DNA of 64,000 nt. Origin: Azolla caroliniana. Lineage: Eukaryota > Polypodiophyta. Both the position numbers and the translations under genes were made by a program. The stretch is taken from contig JBHGNT010000005.1 in the NCBI GenBank assembly GCA_043228905.1, forward strand, positions 6,138,001 through 6,202,000, in the 5' to 3' direction. Of the stretch, positions 1 through 10,500 are shown one piece after another; within the stretch, counting starts at the first letter, position 1, and each line of letters starts with the position of its first letter. A model generated the notes under the pieces. That model saw nothing but the letters and a program-made list of their open reading frames with translations. It had not been told where the DNA came from and did not search any database.

Positions 1-830
1 TTTTTTGGTTCAGTAGAAATTGTCTTTAAGAGAAATGATAATTTAGTATCAGAGTCACTATATGAAGTATCTCAAAAAGTAGAGGTCAGTTTTTCTATAA
101 TGTGATGGGAAGTGTATAAATTATCGCAATGGGGGTATCAGCATTTCTAAAATGCAATTGGAAGTTTATAGATTCTAACAACGGTAGTATCAACAGTTCT
201 AACATACGATAGCAAGGGTAGTTAGTATCAGCATTTCAAAAACAGAATGGAAGGGTACAAATAGGAGTATGTACATATGTATAGAAGTGGTTTTTCTGCC
301 TAATGTATTTGTGTCTTTATTGTTCTAAAATTAAGTGCTATACATCCAAAGTTATCCAACAATTATTGTCATTTTATGGCAATTTGCAACATCTTGTGCC
401 TTCTAATGGACCCACTTCAAAGTTGTAGACAAAGTCCTATTCAATACGCTTCCTTGTACATTGGGAACATAGCATCATTTGGTATCTCATACAAGATCCA
501 CTCTCATCTTAATTTCAATTATTCAAAGTGCTTGTAAAAGTGCAGATCATTCATCTATTTCAAACCCTCATGCATTGGCTATGAAAATGGGTCATGGTTC
601 AAGATTGAATGAAGTATTAGATTAGCTTTGATAAAAGTGTTAAAGGATATTCAAAGTGAGGTGTGGATTCCAAATAATAGTATATGCCATTCATAATCAA
701 AATGATAGTAATTGCAGTCTCCCTAAATCCATGCAATTGTGTATATATTGTTATTGACCATTCACACCACACCAAGGAAATAGATCTTTTGTAGTGGCAC
801 TATGTGGTGTCACTCTCTCACTCTCTCTCT
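1..830. other. gene-free AT-rich stretch
   Basis: No open frame with recognisable protein similarity and no RNA gene was seen. The first 250 bases contain loosely repeated phrases (for example variants of 'atcagcatttc') suggesting a decayed local duplication. A CT-rich run at about 811-830 leads into the SINE that follows. Confidence 0.4.
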
Positions 831-837
831 TTTTTTA

Positions 838-1050
838 TCGTAATTACCTTACCCTAGTGGTAAGTTGTTAGCACTACAAGCATTGCATTGTGGGTTCGAA
901 ACCCAACTTCCTCTCCTCTCTATTGTATACTTCTTATATATCTCTTAATTCACTAGATGCCACTGTGAAATGTAAGGGTTGAACCCATGACCACCTGGTC
1001 TCCATTGGGCAACCTTACCAACTGAGCTACATCCATCTGGGCTCTCTCTC
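838..1050. mobile_element. composite tRNA-like SINE, copy 1
   Basis: Two tRNA-like halves face each other. The plus-strand half (about 845-915) has an A-box-like stretch around 'ccctagtggtaag' and a B-box-like 'gggttcgaaaccc'. The minus-strand half (about 955-1045) reads on its own strand with 'TAGCTCAGTTGGTAAGG' and 'GGGTTCAACCC', matching internal RNA polymerase III promoter boxes. The same architecture recurs at 7105-7265, so this is a dispersed family and not a tRNA gene. Neither half folds into a complete cloverleaf that I can draw. CT-rich sequence flanks both copies. Confidence 0.6.
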
Positions 1051-1059
1051 TATGTCTCT

Positions 1060-2345
1060 CTCTATACATAAATGACATCGTCTTGCTCTCAGAGTCTGAA
1101 CACGACCTACAAAAGCATCTTAATGCCTTGGATGACTTTTGCACACAATGAGGACCGGTAGTGAATCTAGCGAAAACTAAAGTTCTTATCTTTCATACAT
1201 TGTCTCGAGTTAGGAGTAAATGTCACCTAATCCTCTTTCATAAACCAGTTGAGGTAGTTGGATCATATGTGTACTTAGGAATCACCTTTAGTGCTAGTTC
1301 AGGTAAATTCTTGATGACCCAAGCAACCAAAGATAGACTAACGAGAGGGTATGCATCCCTCTAACTCTTAGAGAGACAATGCCACCAGGCATACTTTCAA
1401 GAGCCACGGACTAAGGGATGGCTCTTTGACTCATTAGTGACCCCTTCCCTCATGTATGCATCGATAGTATGGGCTCCAAGTCTATAATCCTTTCTGTGGA
1501 CGCAATTAGAGAGACCTCTAGTGATGATGTCATCACGTCAACTCCGAAGCAAATCGACAATACCACATGACATTATTAGAGCAGAGTTCAATTTGCCCCC
1601 AATGTTAGTAGAAGCACTTTTCCAAGTGGTAGTTTTTATTCATCAAATACATAGCCAACCACAAGATAGGATATCCCGTCACACCTTTGAGGCATCCTGA
1701 TCCCTATATGCGCTCGGAGACATTAGCTCTTGGTATACCATTGTTGTGAGTTGGTTACTTGCAAATGGCATAGACATTAATAACCTACCTCCCCTTAAGT
1801 ACAACCATGGGATTGATCAAACTTTAATCTCTCATGAAGAGCGCAATAAAGTAATACACCAAGAAATATGGCAAATTTACACCCGATATAAATGGATCAC
1901 CCCACGAGAGCCACTCCCATCTAAAATGTTGTACTATAAGTAACACTTCTCGCACTTCTCTAAGTTAGGTTTTATTACACGACCAAAATATCTAGATATA
2001 TTCTTATCAAATGGACTAAGGGTAGCCATTGGACAACTTAGGATATCATCTCACCAACTTGAGATTAAGAATGGACGTGTTAATAGAGTCCCTGAAGAGG
2101 AAAGGCTATGTAGGTTATGTCACTTAGAGATAGAGGATGAGCGGGCGAAATACCAGGACATACTAGGACCCTCTCCCACCCTCTCCAAGCTATTAGATAC
2201 CCCGGATATAAAGAGACTACATAGGTGTTACCCATATAGGTGTACGGGAGGGTTATGTGTAATGTGGAAGGTGTAACGTGGAATATCAAAAGTTAACGTG
2301 TGAGTGATAGGTGGGGTAAGTAGGTGTAACTACCCCCCACTCGGC
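1060..2345 (+). pseudogene. degenerate LINE (non-LTR retrotransposon) 3' part: reverse transcriptase to C-terminal Cys-rich region
   Basis: Conceptual translation across stops and small shifts gives a typical LINE order. Near 1065-1140 there is a diverged catalytic stretch reading YINDIVLLSES (family consensus YADD), followed by FC and then VNLAKTKVLIF and YVYLGITFSAS at about 1160-1300, which are RT-palm and thumb landmarks. Further on come a VTPSLMYASIVW-like motif near 1440 and a C-terminal RLCRLCH segment near 2105-2130 of the kind found in LINE zinc-binding tails. In-frame stops at about 1130, 1364 and 1943 show that it is dead. The 5' part (endonuclease, most of RT) is absent from the window, as in a 5'-truncated insertion. 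Confidence 0.7.
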
Positions 2346-2373
2346 TTTTTGTAAGGTATTAATCTTGTACTAT

Positions 2374-2569
2374 TGTGAAATGCACATAAGAGATCAAAAC
2401 CAGTCTACTTAGCTTCTTACTTCTTAATCAATTTATAGTTGATACAACGAAACCCATTTGGGTTGGCTTGGCTAAAAAGGGTGTGCTAAAAGGGTGGGTC
2501 AACTTGGGTACGTGCATCCAAAAAAGGGTGAGCTAAAAGGGTGGCACAAAGGAACACATGCACGCCACA
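2374..2569. repeat. direct repeat DR-a, left copy
   Basis: About 196 bp beginning tgtgaaatgcacataagag and ending near gccaca. A near-identical copy lies at 3562-3803. It begins with TG and ends with CA as LTRs do, and contains short internal repeats of gctaaaagggtg. No primer-binding site follows it. Confidence 0.65.
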
Positions 2570-3561
2570 TTTCCCCCTTGTGAGAAACAAGAGATTGAGG
2601 GGCATGAACAAGAACAAGAACAATGGCTTGTCGAAGGAGGGGGAGCATCTGATGGCAGGTTTCAAATGGAAATCCATGGATGATTCTAGTGCGAGGCGAG
2701 GGTTACGCCCATAGAGTGCTCGAAAAGGGTTGATTTATGCAACCATCTCGTGTTTGAGGGTCTTGTTGAGGTGTTCGGTGAAAATGGTGTGGGGATGTAA
2801 ACATCTACGGACACGTAGTTGAGTTGAATCGACGTTGAGGACATCCCCGTGGAATTGTTGGCCTTGATAGTTGGACAGGGCTAGTGACGGAAAACGAGCT
2901 ATCAATCGGCGAATAAAGATCAATCACTCCTGTGGACTAAGGGCCACCTGGACTTTGCTAAGGTGGGGGATGGGAGGGCTATCGTGTCAGAGGGGGATCA
3001 AGGAAAGATCATATGGCGGCGAAGATTAATCGCTCTTGTGGACTGAGGGCCACATGGACTTGGTTGAGGTGGGGGATATGAGGGCTATCGTGTTAGAGGG
3101 GGATCGAGGAAAAGATCATTTGGCAAAGAAAGATCAATCACTCTTGTGGACTAAGGGCCACCTGGACTTGGTTGAGGTGGCGGACAGGAGGGCTATCGTG
3201 TAGGAGGGGGATCAGAGAAACTCATGGGACAAGAAGTTAGTGGGCAACCTAAGGTGAGGGGGAAGAGTTGGTGGGGCAAGACATAAAAGTGGTGTGAGAA
3301 AGTGAGAGTGTCTAAGGTGAAGGTGTAGTGGGCTTGCGTGCTAGAGAGGTATAGATGGCGATCGCAAAAAAAAGACTTGGATGGAGGAAGCGATGGATGT
3401 CGGGAAGCCTAACAAGTGAACTAAGGCGGTGCTAATGGCAGAGATACTACTACAAGAGACTAACAAGAGGGTCGGTGATGGTGGCGAGGGCGATGCTACC
3501 TATGAAGCGGAAGAGGTGGATGCTTGGATGTGGGGGCTAGTACCCGTCATCTCCACCAAGA
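2570..3561. other. about 1 kb spacer between direct repeats, with a three-copy tandem repeat
   Basis: The spacer is GC-richer than its surroundings. About 2915-3215 holds three imperfect units of 105-107 bp (starting near 2915, 3022 and 3127), each containing a form of 'tgtggactaagggccacctgg' and 'gagggctatcgtgt'. No gag or pol similarity is seen and no long open frame spans it. It may be the body of a small non-coding LTR-type (TRIM-like) element or a host fragment caught between duplicated flanks. Confidence 0.45.
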
Positions 3562-3803
3562 TGTGAAATGCACATAAGAGATCAAAACTAGTCTACTTAG
3601 CTTCTTACTTCTTAATCAATTTCTAGTTGATACAACGGAACCCATTTGGGTTGGCTTGGCTAAAAAGGGTGTGCTAAAAGGGTGGGTCATTTTGGGCACA
3701 CGCATCCTAAAAGGATGTGCTAAAAGGGTGGGTCAACTTGGGTACGTGCATCCTAAAAAGGGTGAGCTAAAAGGGTGGCACAAAGGAACACATGCACACC
3801 ACA
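3562..3803. repeat. direct repeat DR-a, right copy
   Basis: About 242 bp matching 2374-2569, with about 46 extra bases that are themselves a partial duplication (the aaaaggatgtgctaaaagg phrase). The bases outside the pair (actat on the left, ctaat on the right) are not an exact target duplication. Confidence 0.65.
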
Positions 3804-4090
3804 CTAATTAAACCCCACCTGTGGGGCATGAAAAAAAAGAGAAATAATATTGAAGTTACCCTCAACTTGTGTCTATCTTGATTCTCTCTCTCATTCTCTG
3901 TGAATCTCTCTCTCTCTCCCCTCACATTCGAAACCCCTTGGGAAGGGGGTGGAGCTGATCTTGGCTCCACCCCCCACCCATCAGTAGTAGGTATATCTTA
4001 GAGCTAAAAAAACATAGGGAGAATAAATTACAAAGTGTTAACGATAACCCTTTTAATATCCACCAATATAAAACTAATGTAATTTTTCAG

Positions 4091-4360
4091 GAACAAGGGG
4101 AGATAATAAATGTGGACACACCTACGCCACTCGGCCTCTCTCTTGATGAAGTGGAAATGCAAAGAACAACCAAACGCCCTCGGATGAGGGGCTTCAAAGC
4201 AACTCGACACGGAGTAGAAATGATTAAGAAGATAAGGGAACATGAGCTACGCCGCTTAGAAGCTATGGTTGGGGTACCTCTTACATTGGGACCACAAGCC
4301 ACATCCACATCGAAACCCTTTGACCTCCCGCTTCTTTTCGAGAGACTTGGATGGAAATGA
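4091..4360 (+). CDS. orphan last-exon-like open frame, unknown protein
   Basis: An AG-preceded open stretch (acceptor-like tttttcag at 4083-4090) runs to a stop at 4358-4360. It encodes about 89 residues with an Arg/Lys-rich centre (TTKRPRMRGFKATRHG, then EMIKKIREHELRRLEAMVG) and a C-terminus ending ERLGWK. Composition is coding-like and balanced, unlike the low-complexity frames nearby. I do not recognise the family and see no upstream exon in the preceding kilobase, so it may be the last exon of a broken gene or of a transposon-encoded protein. The basic helix suggests nucleic-acid binding only weakly. Confidence 0.3.
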   Translation, partial: EQGEIINVDTPTPLGLSLDEVEMQRTTKRPRMRGFKATRHGVEMIKKIREHELRRLEAMVGVPLTLGPQATSTSKPFDLPLLFERLGWK

Positions 4361-4564
4361 AACTAGGCCTAGTATAAAGCCATTTCCTTATAGAACATGT
4401 TTTTTTTTACTATAACTATTTAGCTTAAGCTCTGTTTTATTATTTATATTTTTTCATTCGATGAATGGGTAAATACCCCATTTTTGTTGTAAACCAATTG
4501 TCTCATGGGCCAAATTTGGCCTTAGAAGACGTTAACATATCTTTCATTCATTCACACACACACA

Positions 4565-4612
<48 letters not shown>

Positions 4613-6060
4613 TTTGTGAGAATTAGATGTTTGTATTTTTGTGTTGATGTGTGATGCTAAATTCAAACGACACATGGAGGCTATAGAAAAGTAAATTGTT
4701 TTGCTAATGATCAACGTTGTTTAGCAAGTTTTCAAGTGGAAATGGTGGAATTTTGGATATTACACCATGTTTTTTAATGGTGAAGGTACCCTGGAGTTTG
4801 TCCCAAGGTTTTGAACGTAACCCTAGAGTTTAATGTGTTAAAGTTAAATTACATGTTGAATTGGCTAGCGCAATGACACCGGAGAACTAGTTATGTATAC
4901 ATATGAGAATTTACTTCATACGTTTTTTGGCTTGACTTTCCTAAATAAGTAGTATTGTGAATTTATGTATACAAATAAAACACGTATATTTATTCTCATA
5001 ATGTGCAATGTGCACGGGCGAAGACTCACGAGTTGCTTTTTATCACGTATTTGGAGATTAAATTCACCACCTTGAATGGTTTGAGCACTTTCTAAATGAT
5101 GAAGCCATTGGGCCAAGTAAGATTGCCACAACTTCGTATTCCAAACTTGCAACCTCACAAGTATAGGGTTAAGGAAGAGGTTTTCCTAAGCCAACTTAAA
5201 AGTTGTCGTTTTGGTATGGAAATGTATACAAGTCTTAGTTTAGGACCACGCAATCATTTTAGAGTTTTGATATCCAAAATCCTTATCCATCTCTCAAGAT
5301 ATCATCGTGAAGTATATTTCTTGTATGTTGTGCACATATATATGATACATAGGGCTTCTTTTGTATGTTTTTGATCCCGTGGGCATGTTTCTTGCCTTTC
5401 AAGGGTGTTAAATGATTGTCTTTGAACCAATCAATTACATAACAAGGTTAGGCAACTTACCGTAAACATATTATTTGCTCCACATCATTAATTTTATAAA
5501 TTGGGACAAAATTGAGGAAAATTCTATCCATGGAGCATCATATTCTTCGTGCACGTGAAAACAATTGTGGTAGTTGTTGGAGGGGTTTGTTGTCCTCAAG
5601 GTGTTGTTACCTGAAGCAAACTTTTTACTCAGCAATGTCCTCTCACATAATAACGATTATAAAAATTCATATATAATATTGTACATAGTCTCATTATTGT
5701 GACACAACACATTATAGCTATCGTAACACTAACACTTTTGTGTGATAGTTGTGCATATCTCTTAAGTGGCAAGCATGCATCATGCTTCAGTAGTGAGATC
5801 GCATAAGACTAGGGGTAATGTATATAGGGAATGTGTTTGTTGCCGAACCATTCAATGCACCAAATCTTGTGCTTGTTCTCGTTGTCTATGATAATGTTCC
5901 TTTTTCTTATTTCCCTTTCCCATTTCAATGTTGATCTAGGCCTTAGCTTGATTCAATCCATATTGACTCAAATGTTGCTTGTGGGGACTGAACATCCACA
6001 CACACCACAAAGTATCTCTATCCATTAACCTTTTGTTTGCCATAATGATCTATATTTTTT
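4361..6060. other. gene-free stretch with a CA/CT microsatellite
   Basis: A compound microsatellite (CA)n(CT)n(CA)n lies at about 4552-4612. The rest is AT-rich. I see no supported gene. The part beyond about 5800 may belong to the decayed copia element that becomes recognisable after 6130. Confidence 0.4.
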
Positions 6061-6129
6061 GGATGTCTCTTAAACTGGCCTAACACGAGGAATTCATCAA
6101 TTGACTTCTAACTCGGTCCTTGATGCTTA

Positions 6130-6486
6130 CTTGGACCAATTGAAAGCTTTCCAAATCTTGAGGCTTTCTTTGTTAATCAAGTGACGAAAAACCTGATGAT
6201 TACTCCACAGATATCTCCTCCTTGAGACATCCATTTAGAAAGGTAGAGTTCATGTCCATTTGGAATGCTAGCCTCTTCTCGGTCGAGAATAATTTCCAAG
6301 ACTAGCAGTATATTGCATTGTATTTATCCACAGATACATCAACCTCGGGCTTGGTCTTCTATACACCACATTATCCATTTAACGTTGAAAGATCGGTTCA
6401 CTAGGTCCCAAGTCTAGACTCGAGTTCACACATGCACAAATAGAAGAATAGACAAATAGACGTCACATTTTGTTGACTTACTTCAT
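6130..6486 (-). pseudogene. decayed Ty1/copia pol fragment (reverse transcriptase)
   Basis: Reading the minus strand across shifts gives copia RT landmarks in the right order: CVYKTKYK at the boundary with the following array, then QMDMNSTFLNGCLKEE near 6200-6260, equivalent to the family's DVKSAFLNG-L-EE motif, then a degraded stretch. Frameshifts and stops interrupt it throughout. It supplies the sequence repeated in the adjoining minisatellite. Confidence 0.6.
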
Positions 6487-7036
6487 CCTTGTACTTGGTC
6501 TTGTAGACGCACTTTGTTCCTATATGACCTTGTATGATTGGTCTATTGGGTTCCAAGTCTATCTTCACCTCTCTTCGTCCTTTGTACTTGGTCTTGTAGA
6601 CGCACTTTGTTCCTATATGACCTTGTATGATTGGTCTATTGGGTTCCAAGTCTATCTTCACCTCTCTTCGTCCTTTGTACTTGGTCTTGTAGACGCACTT
6701 TGTTCCTATATGACCTTGTATGATTGGTCTATTGGGTTCCAAGTCTATCTTCACCTCTCTTCGTCCTTGTACTTGGTCTTGTAGACGCACTTTGTTCCTA
6801 TATGACCTTGTATGATTGGTCTATTGGGTTCCAAGTCTATCTTCACCTCTCTTCGTCCTTTGTACTTGGTCTTGTAGACGCACTTTGTTCCTATATGACC
6901 TTGTATGATTGGTCTATTGGGTTCCAAGTCTATCTTCACCTCTCTTCGTCCTTGTACTTGGTCTTGTAGACGCACTTTGTTCCTATATGACCTTGTATGA
7001 TTGGTCTATTGGGTTCCAAGTCTATCTTCACCTCTC
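6487..7036. repeat. minisatellite, six units of 92/93 bp derived from a copia RT fragment
   Basis: Units begin at about 6487, 6579, 6672, 6765, 6857 and 6950, so lengths run 92, 93, 93, 92, 93 and about 87. The units are almost identical; the main difference is cctttgtac versus ccttgtac at the junction. Because 93 is divisible by three, both strands carry repetitive open frames, which are by-products and not genes. On the minus strand each unit encodes a segment containing CVYKTKYK, the start of the copia RT domain. Confidence 0.9.
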
Positions 7037-7265
7037 TCTCTCTTTGTCTCTCTCTCTCACACACACACACACAGTCTCAGTCTCTTTCTCTTCTTCTTTT
7101 TATTGTAATTAGCTTACCGTAGTGGTAAGTCATAACACTACAAGCACTTCTCTATTATATACATCTCTATTTCACTAGATGCCACTGTGGAATGTAGGGG
7201 TTGAACCCATGACCACCTGGTCTGCATCGGGCAACCTTACCAATTGAGCCACATCCATTTGGGCC

Positions 7266-7331
<66 letters not shown>
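7037..7331. mobile_element. composite tRNA-like SINE, copy 2, bracketed by CT/CA microsatellites
   Basis: About 7105-7265 repeats the architecture seen at 838-1050: a plus-strand 'cgtagtggtaag' half and a minus-strand half with 'TGGCTCAATTGGTAAGG' and 'GGGTTCAACCC'. The first half has lost its B-box region by a small internal deletion. (CT)n(CA)n tracts flank it at about 7037-7075 and 7270-7331. Confidence 0.6.
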
Positions 7332-7333
<2 letters not shown>

Positions 7334-7441
7334 CATTTTATGCATTATGAGTAAAATGAGGGGGGTAATTTTGAAAGATCCCCTAAAAATAAAAGGAGAG
7401 GTCCTTTATGCTCTTTTACTTGAGACCAAGTAAAAAAAATA

Positions 7442-7505
7442 AAACCCTAAAATTTGGAAGAGCCTTAAGCCAACAGGAAGAGCCCTAAAACCCCTCTCTT
7501 CTGAG
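7442..7505 (+). promoter_or_regulatory. telo-box and related CCCTAA motifs in the NOP56 promoter
   Basis: AAACCCTAA at 7442-7450 is an exact plant telo-box, and a second related GCCCTAAAACCC lies at about 7491-7502. Both sit 85-145 bases upstream of the NOP56 start codon. Telo-boxes are common in promoters of plant ribosomal-protein and ribosome-biogenesis genes, which fits this gene. A (GA)n tract at about 7530-7557 lies in the likely 5' leader. Confidence 0.6.
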
Positions 7506-7530
7506 GTCTCGCTTTGCTCCTGTGAATAAA

Positions 7531-7563
<33 letters not shown>

Positions 7564-7587
7564 GGAGGGAGAGAGAGCTAGCTAGCT

Positions 7588-10500
7588 ATGGCGGATGCAG
7601 GACAGGTCAAGTTTCCATCTGCACCCATTCTTTGTTTACTCTAAAGTGAAATTTCTTCATTCGACCTTCAATTATAGATACAGACGTTCACCTCGTCGTC
7701 TTCTTTAAATCACGGTTAAGTAATTTTGTATGTGTTTTTTCGCTTAATGTTTTTGGTTTTGCAGGTTTTATATCTTTTGTACGAGTCAGCTTCTGGGTAT
7801 TCCCTCTTTCAAGCGTATGGGCTTGATGAAATTGGACAAAATACAGATACAATTCAACAATCCATTGTAGACCTTACCCGATTCGGAAAGGTTGTTAAAT
7901 TGATAGCTTTTACTCCCTTCAGCTCTGCTCTAAATGCTCTGGAACAGATCAATGCAATATCTGAGGGTATGTCGGATATTGTTTCAGCATTTTATGCCTC
8001 TCTTTATTTTGATGTTATCTCGCATTTTCCTCAACATTTTATTTTTTTTTGTTATTTTGATTTGGAGGATTTCTAAAGTTAGGCTGTTTTTATCTCAATC
8101 CTGTTTTTTGATTAACTGTTTTTTTGTACAAAGCTGCTGAAATATATAGTTTTAGTTCTGTTTTCTGTTACACTGCCCTAATTTATGTTAATATTGGAAA
8201 CATTTGTAAATAAATGAATAAATTAGAATTAGTTTCATGTCTCTTTTTTGTTGGTTATTTATCAAATTTGCGAGACCCGTATATTGGCCATCTTCTTATG
8301 TAACCTGATCATGAATGATTATTGCATTTGAAGGTATGCTTCATCTCTACTTGGTTTTTCTTGGTATTGTTGACTAAATAACATATTTCTTGCAATGGAA
8401 AAATTAGAAGAAAATCTGAAAATATTACATTTTGTTTTTGCTCTATTTCCTCAAAATGGACTATCTAATCAAATGGATATAATGTGTACAAGTTTGCTAG
8501 GGTGCATTTTATATTTCATGTACAGTTTTAAGGCTTAATTATTTTATTGGAAGAGGGTTTACCTGGATTCTTATGGCATAATATTCCAAAAAATGTCGTA
8601 TTTATAAAATGGAAGAATAATTTTGTAGATATGTAAAAAAGTATGAATGCTTCTATTATTGTGCCATTTCTTTCCTTAATGGGTTATATAATGTTTGCAA
8701 ACATGATAGGGTTATTGACTGAGGATTTATCAAATTTCTTGGAACTTAACCTACCCAAGGTTAAAGAAGATAAGAAGCCCAAATTCAAAGTTGGAGTTGC
8801 AGAGCCAAAGTTGGGTTCACAAATCCTTGAAAATCTCAAAATTCCATGCCAGAGCAATGAATTCACATCGGAATTGCTACGGGGTGTCCGTTTACATTTT
8901 TCTAAATTTGTCAAGGGCTTGAAGGTATAATTCAGCAATGAATATATTTTATCTCCTGCAGTTTCTTTATGAAATTGAGGATAGTGTATTAAGAAAACTC
9001 TGAACTGGCCATAAGTTGTTTTGGGCATCAACCAGGATACTTTTGAGTTTTGTAAAAGCTACCCAGCCCTCTAGTACAAAACTTTGTCTCCTTAGTTTAT
9101 CATAGGAAACAACCTATGTATATTTGCCAAGGTTTAGAAAACCAAGTTGCATGTCGTTATTGCTAAATTGGGTGAGTTTTTTAAAATATAGTGAAAAATG
9201 AAAGAAAATTTTGAATTGTGGAAAAAATCTGTGCGATTGGCAAGGTGTCACAGCTCTATGTCATTGCCTCCATCCCCATAGTTGCGTTTTTTACTGAGTT
9301 TTAGAAAGTATATTTTCTTTAATAATCTATATTATTTGCAAAAGGCTCATGTTATATATTTGCTGTTTAGGATGGAGATATTGAGAAAGCTCAACTTGGG
9401 CTAAGCCACAGCTATAGTAGAGCTAAAGTCAAATTCAATGTCAACCGAGTTGACAATATGGTCATACAAGCTATTGCATTACTTGATACACTTGACAAAG
9501 ACATCAATACTTTTGGAATGAGAGCAAGGTAAAAGAACTTGCAAATTTTGGTGTATGCCCTCTTATCTTCTTTTTTGTATCTGCGATTTCAAGGACATAA
9601 AAGTGGTCAATGTTTGATATTGTTAATGGTTATTGTAGATTATAGCGAACATACCTAGTAGCATCCATAAGCATCTGTATATATGCCAAACATGGATCGT
9701 AGCATCTATAAGCATCTGTATCTATGTTTAATGGCAAGGATAAAAATTGGAGAAGTTGGAGACTTTTAAGAGTCTGCCTTGAATTTAGCAGTTTTTCCTC
9801 ACGAATATAGTTTGAAGTTACTAATACTGTATGTGAAAAATAATCAAAATATATAAAATTATAAAAGAAGCACAGTAATTGTTATTCATAGTGTATGTAT
9901 TCATCTTACAATTTATACTTAGTTCTCCATGAGGTTCGTTATGTTTTTACCTCACCAAAATAATAATTGCATTCATAATGTGTAGCGATGCTTGTGTAAG
10001 GCAACAAATAATATTTTTTCTTTTTGGATTAGGGAATGGTATTCATGGCACTTCCCAGAGCTAGTGAAGATTATTAACGACAATTATCTCTATGCAAAAA
10101 CGGCTAAGTTTGTCAAGGATAAATCCAAGCTTACAGATGAAGCATTGCCAGAGCTAACTGAGGTAGTTGGAGATGAAGATAAAGCAAGAGAAATCATTGA
10201 GGCTGCCAAGTCTTCCATGGGTTAGTTAATTTTAGAAATATTTCCTTGATTTTGATCCAATTTAAGTTATATTCAACGATACCAACATTAAAATGCGCAC
10301 ATTTCTTGCCATCATTTTTTGTATATAGGGCAAGATATTTCCATAATCGATCTTGTGAATATTGAGAACTTTGCTCAACGTGTTCTTGAGCTGTCGGAGT
10401 ATCGGAAACAACTCCATTCTTATCTCATCTCTAAAATGCAAGCGATTGCTCCAAACTTGGCAGCTTTGATAGGAGAAATGGTGGGAGCTAGGCTTATATC

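Noticed and set aside
6487-7036. Possible CRISPR-like array
   Set aside because: Units are head-to-tail and nearly identical with no unique spacers, and the context is a plant nuclear genome.
6401-7112. Several repetitive open frames on both strands, up to 129 codons
   Set aside because: They are products of the 93-bp minisatellite (unit length divisible by three) and mirror each other on both strands.
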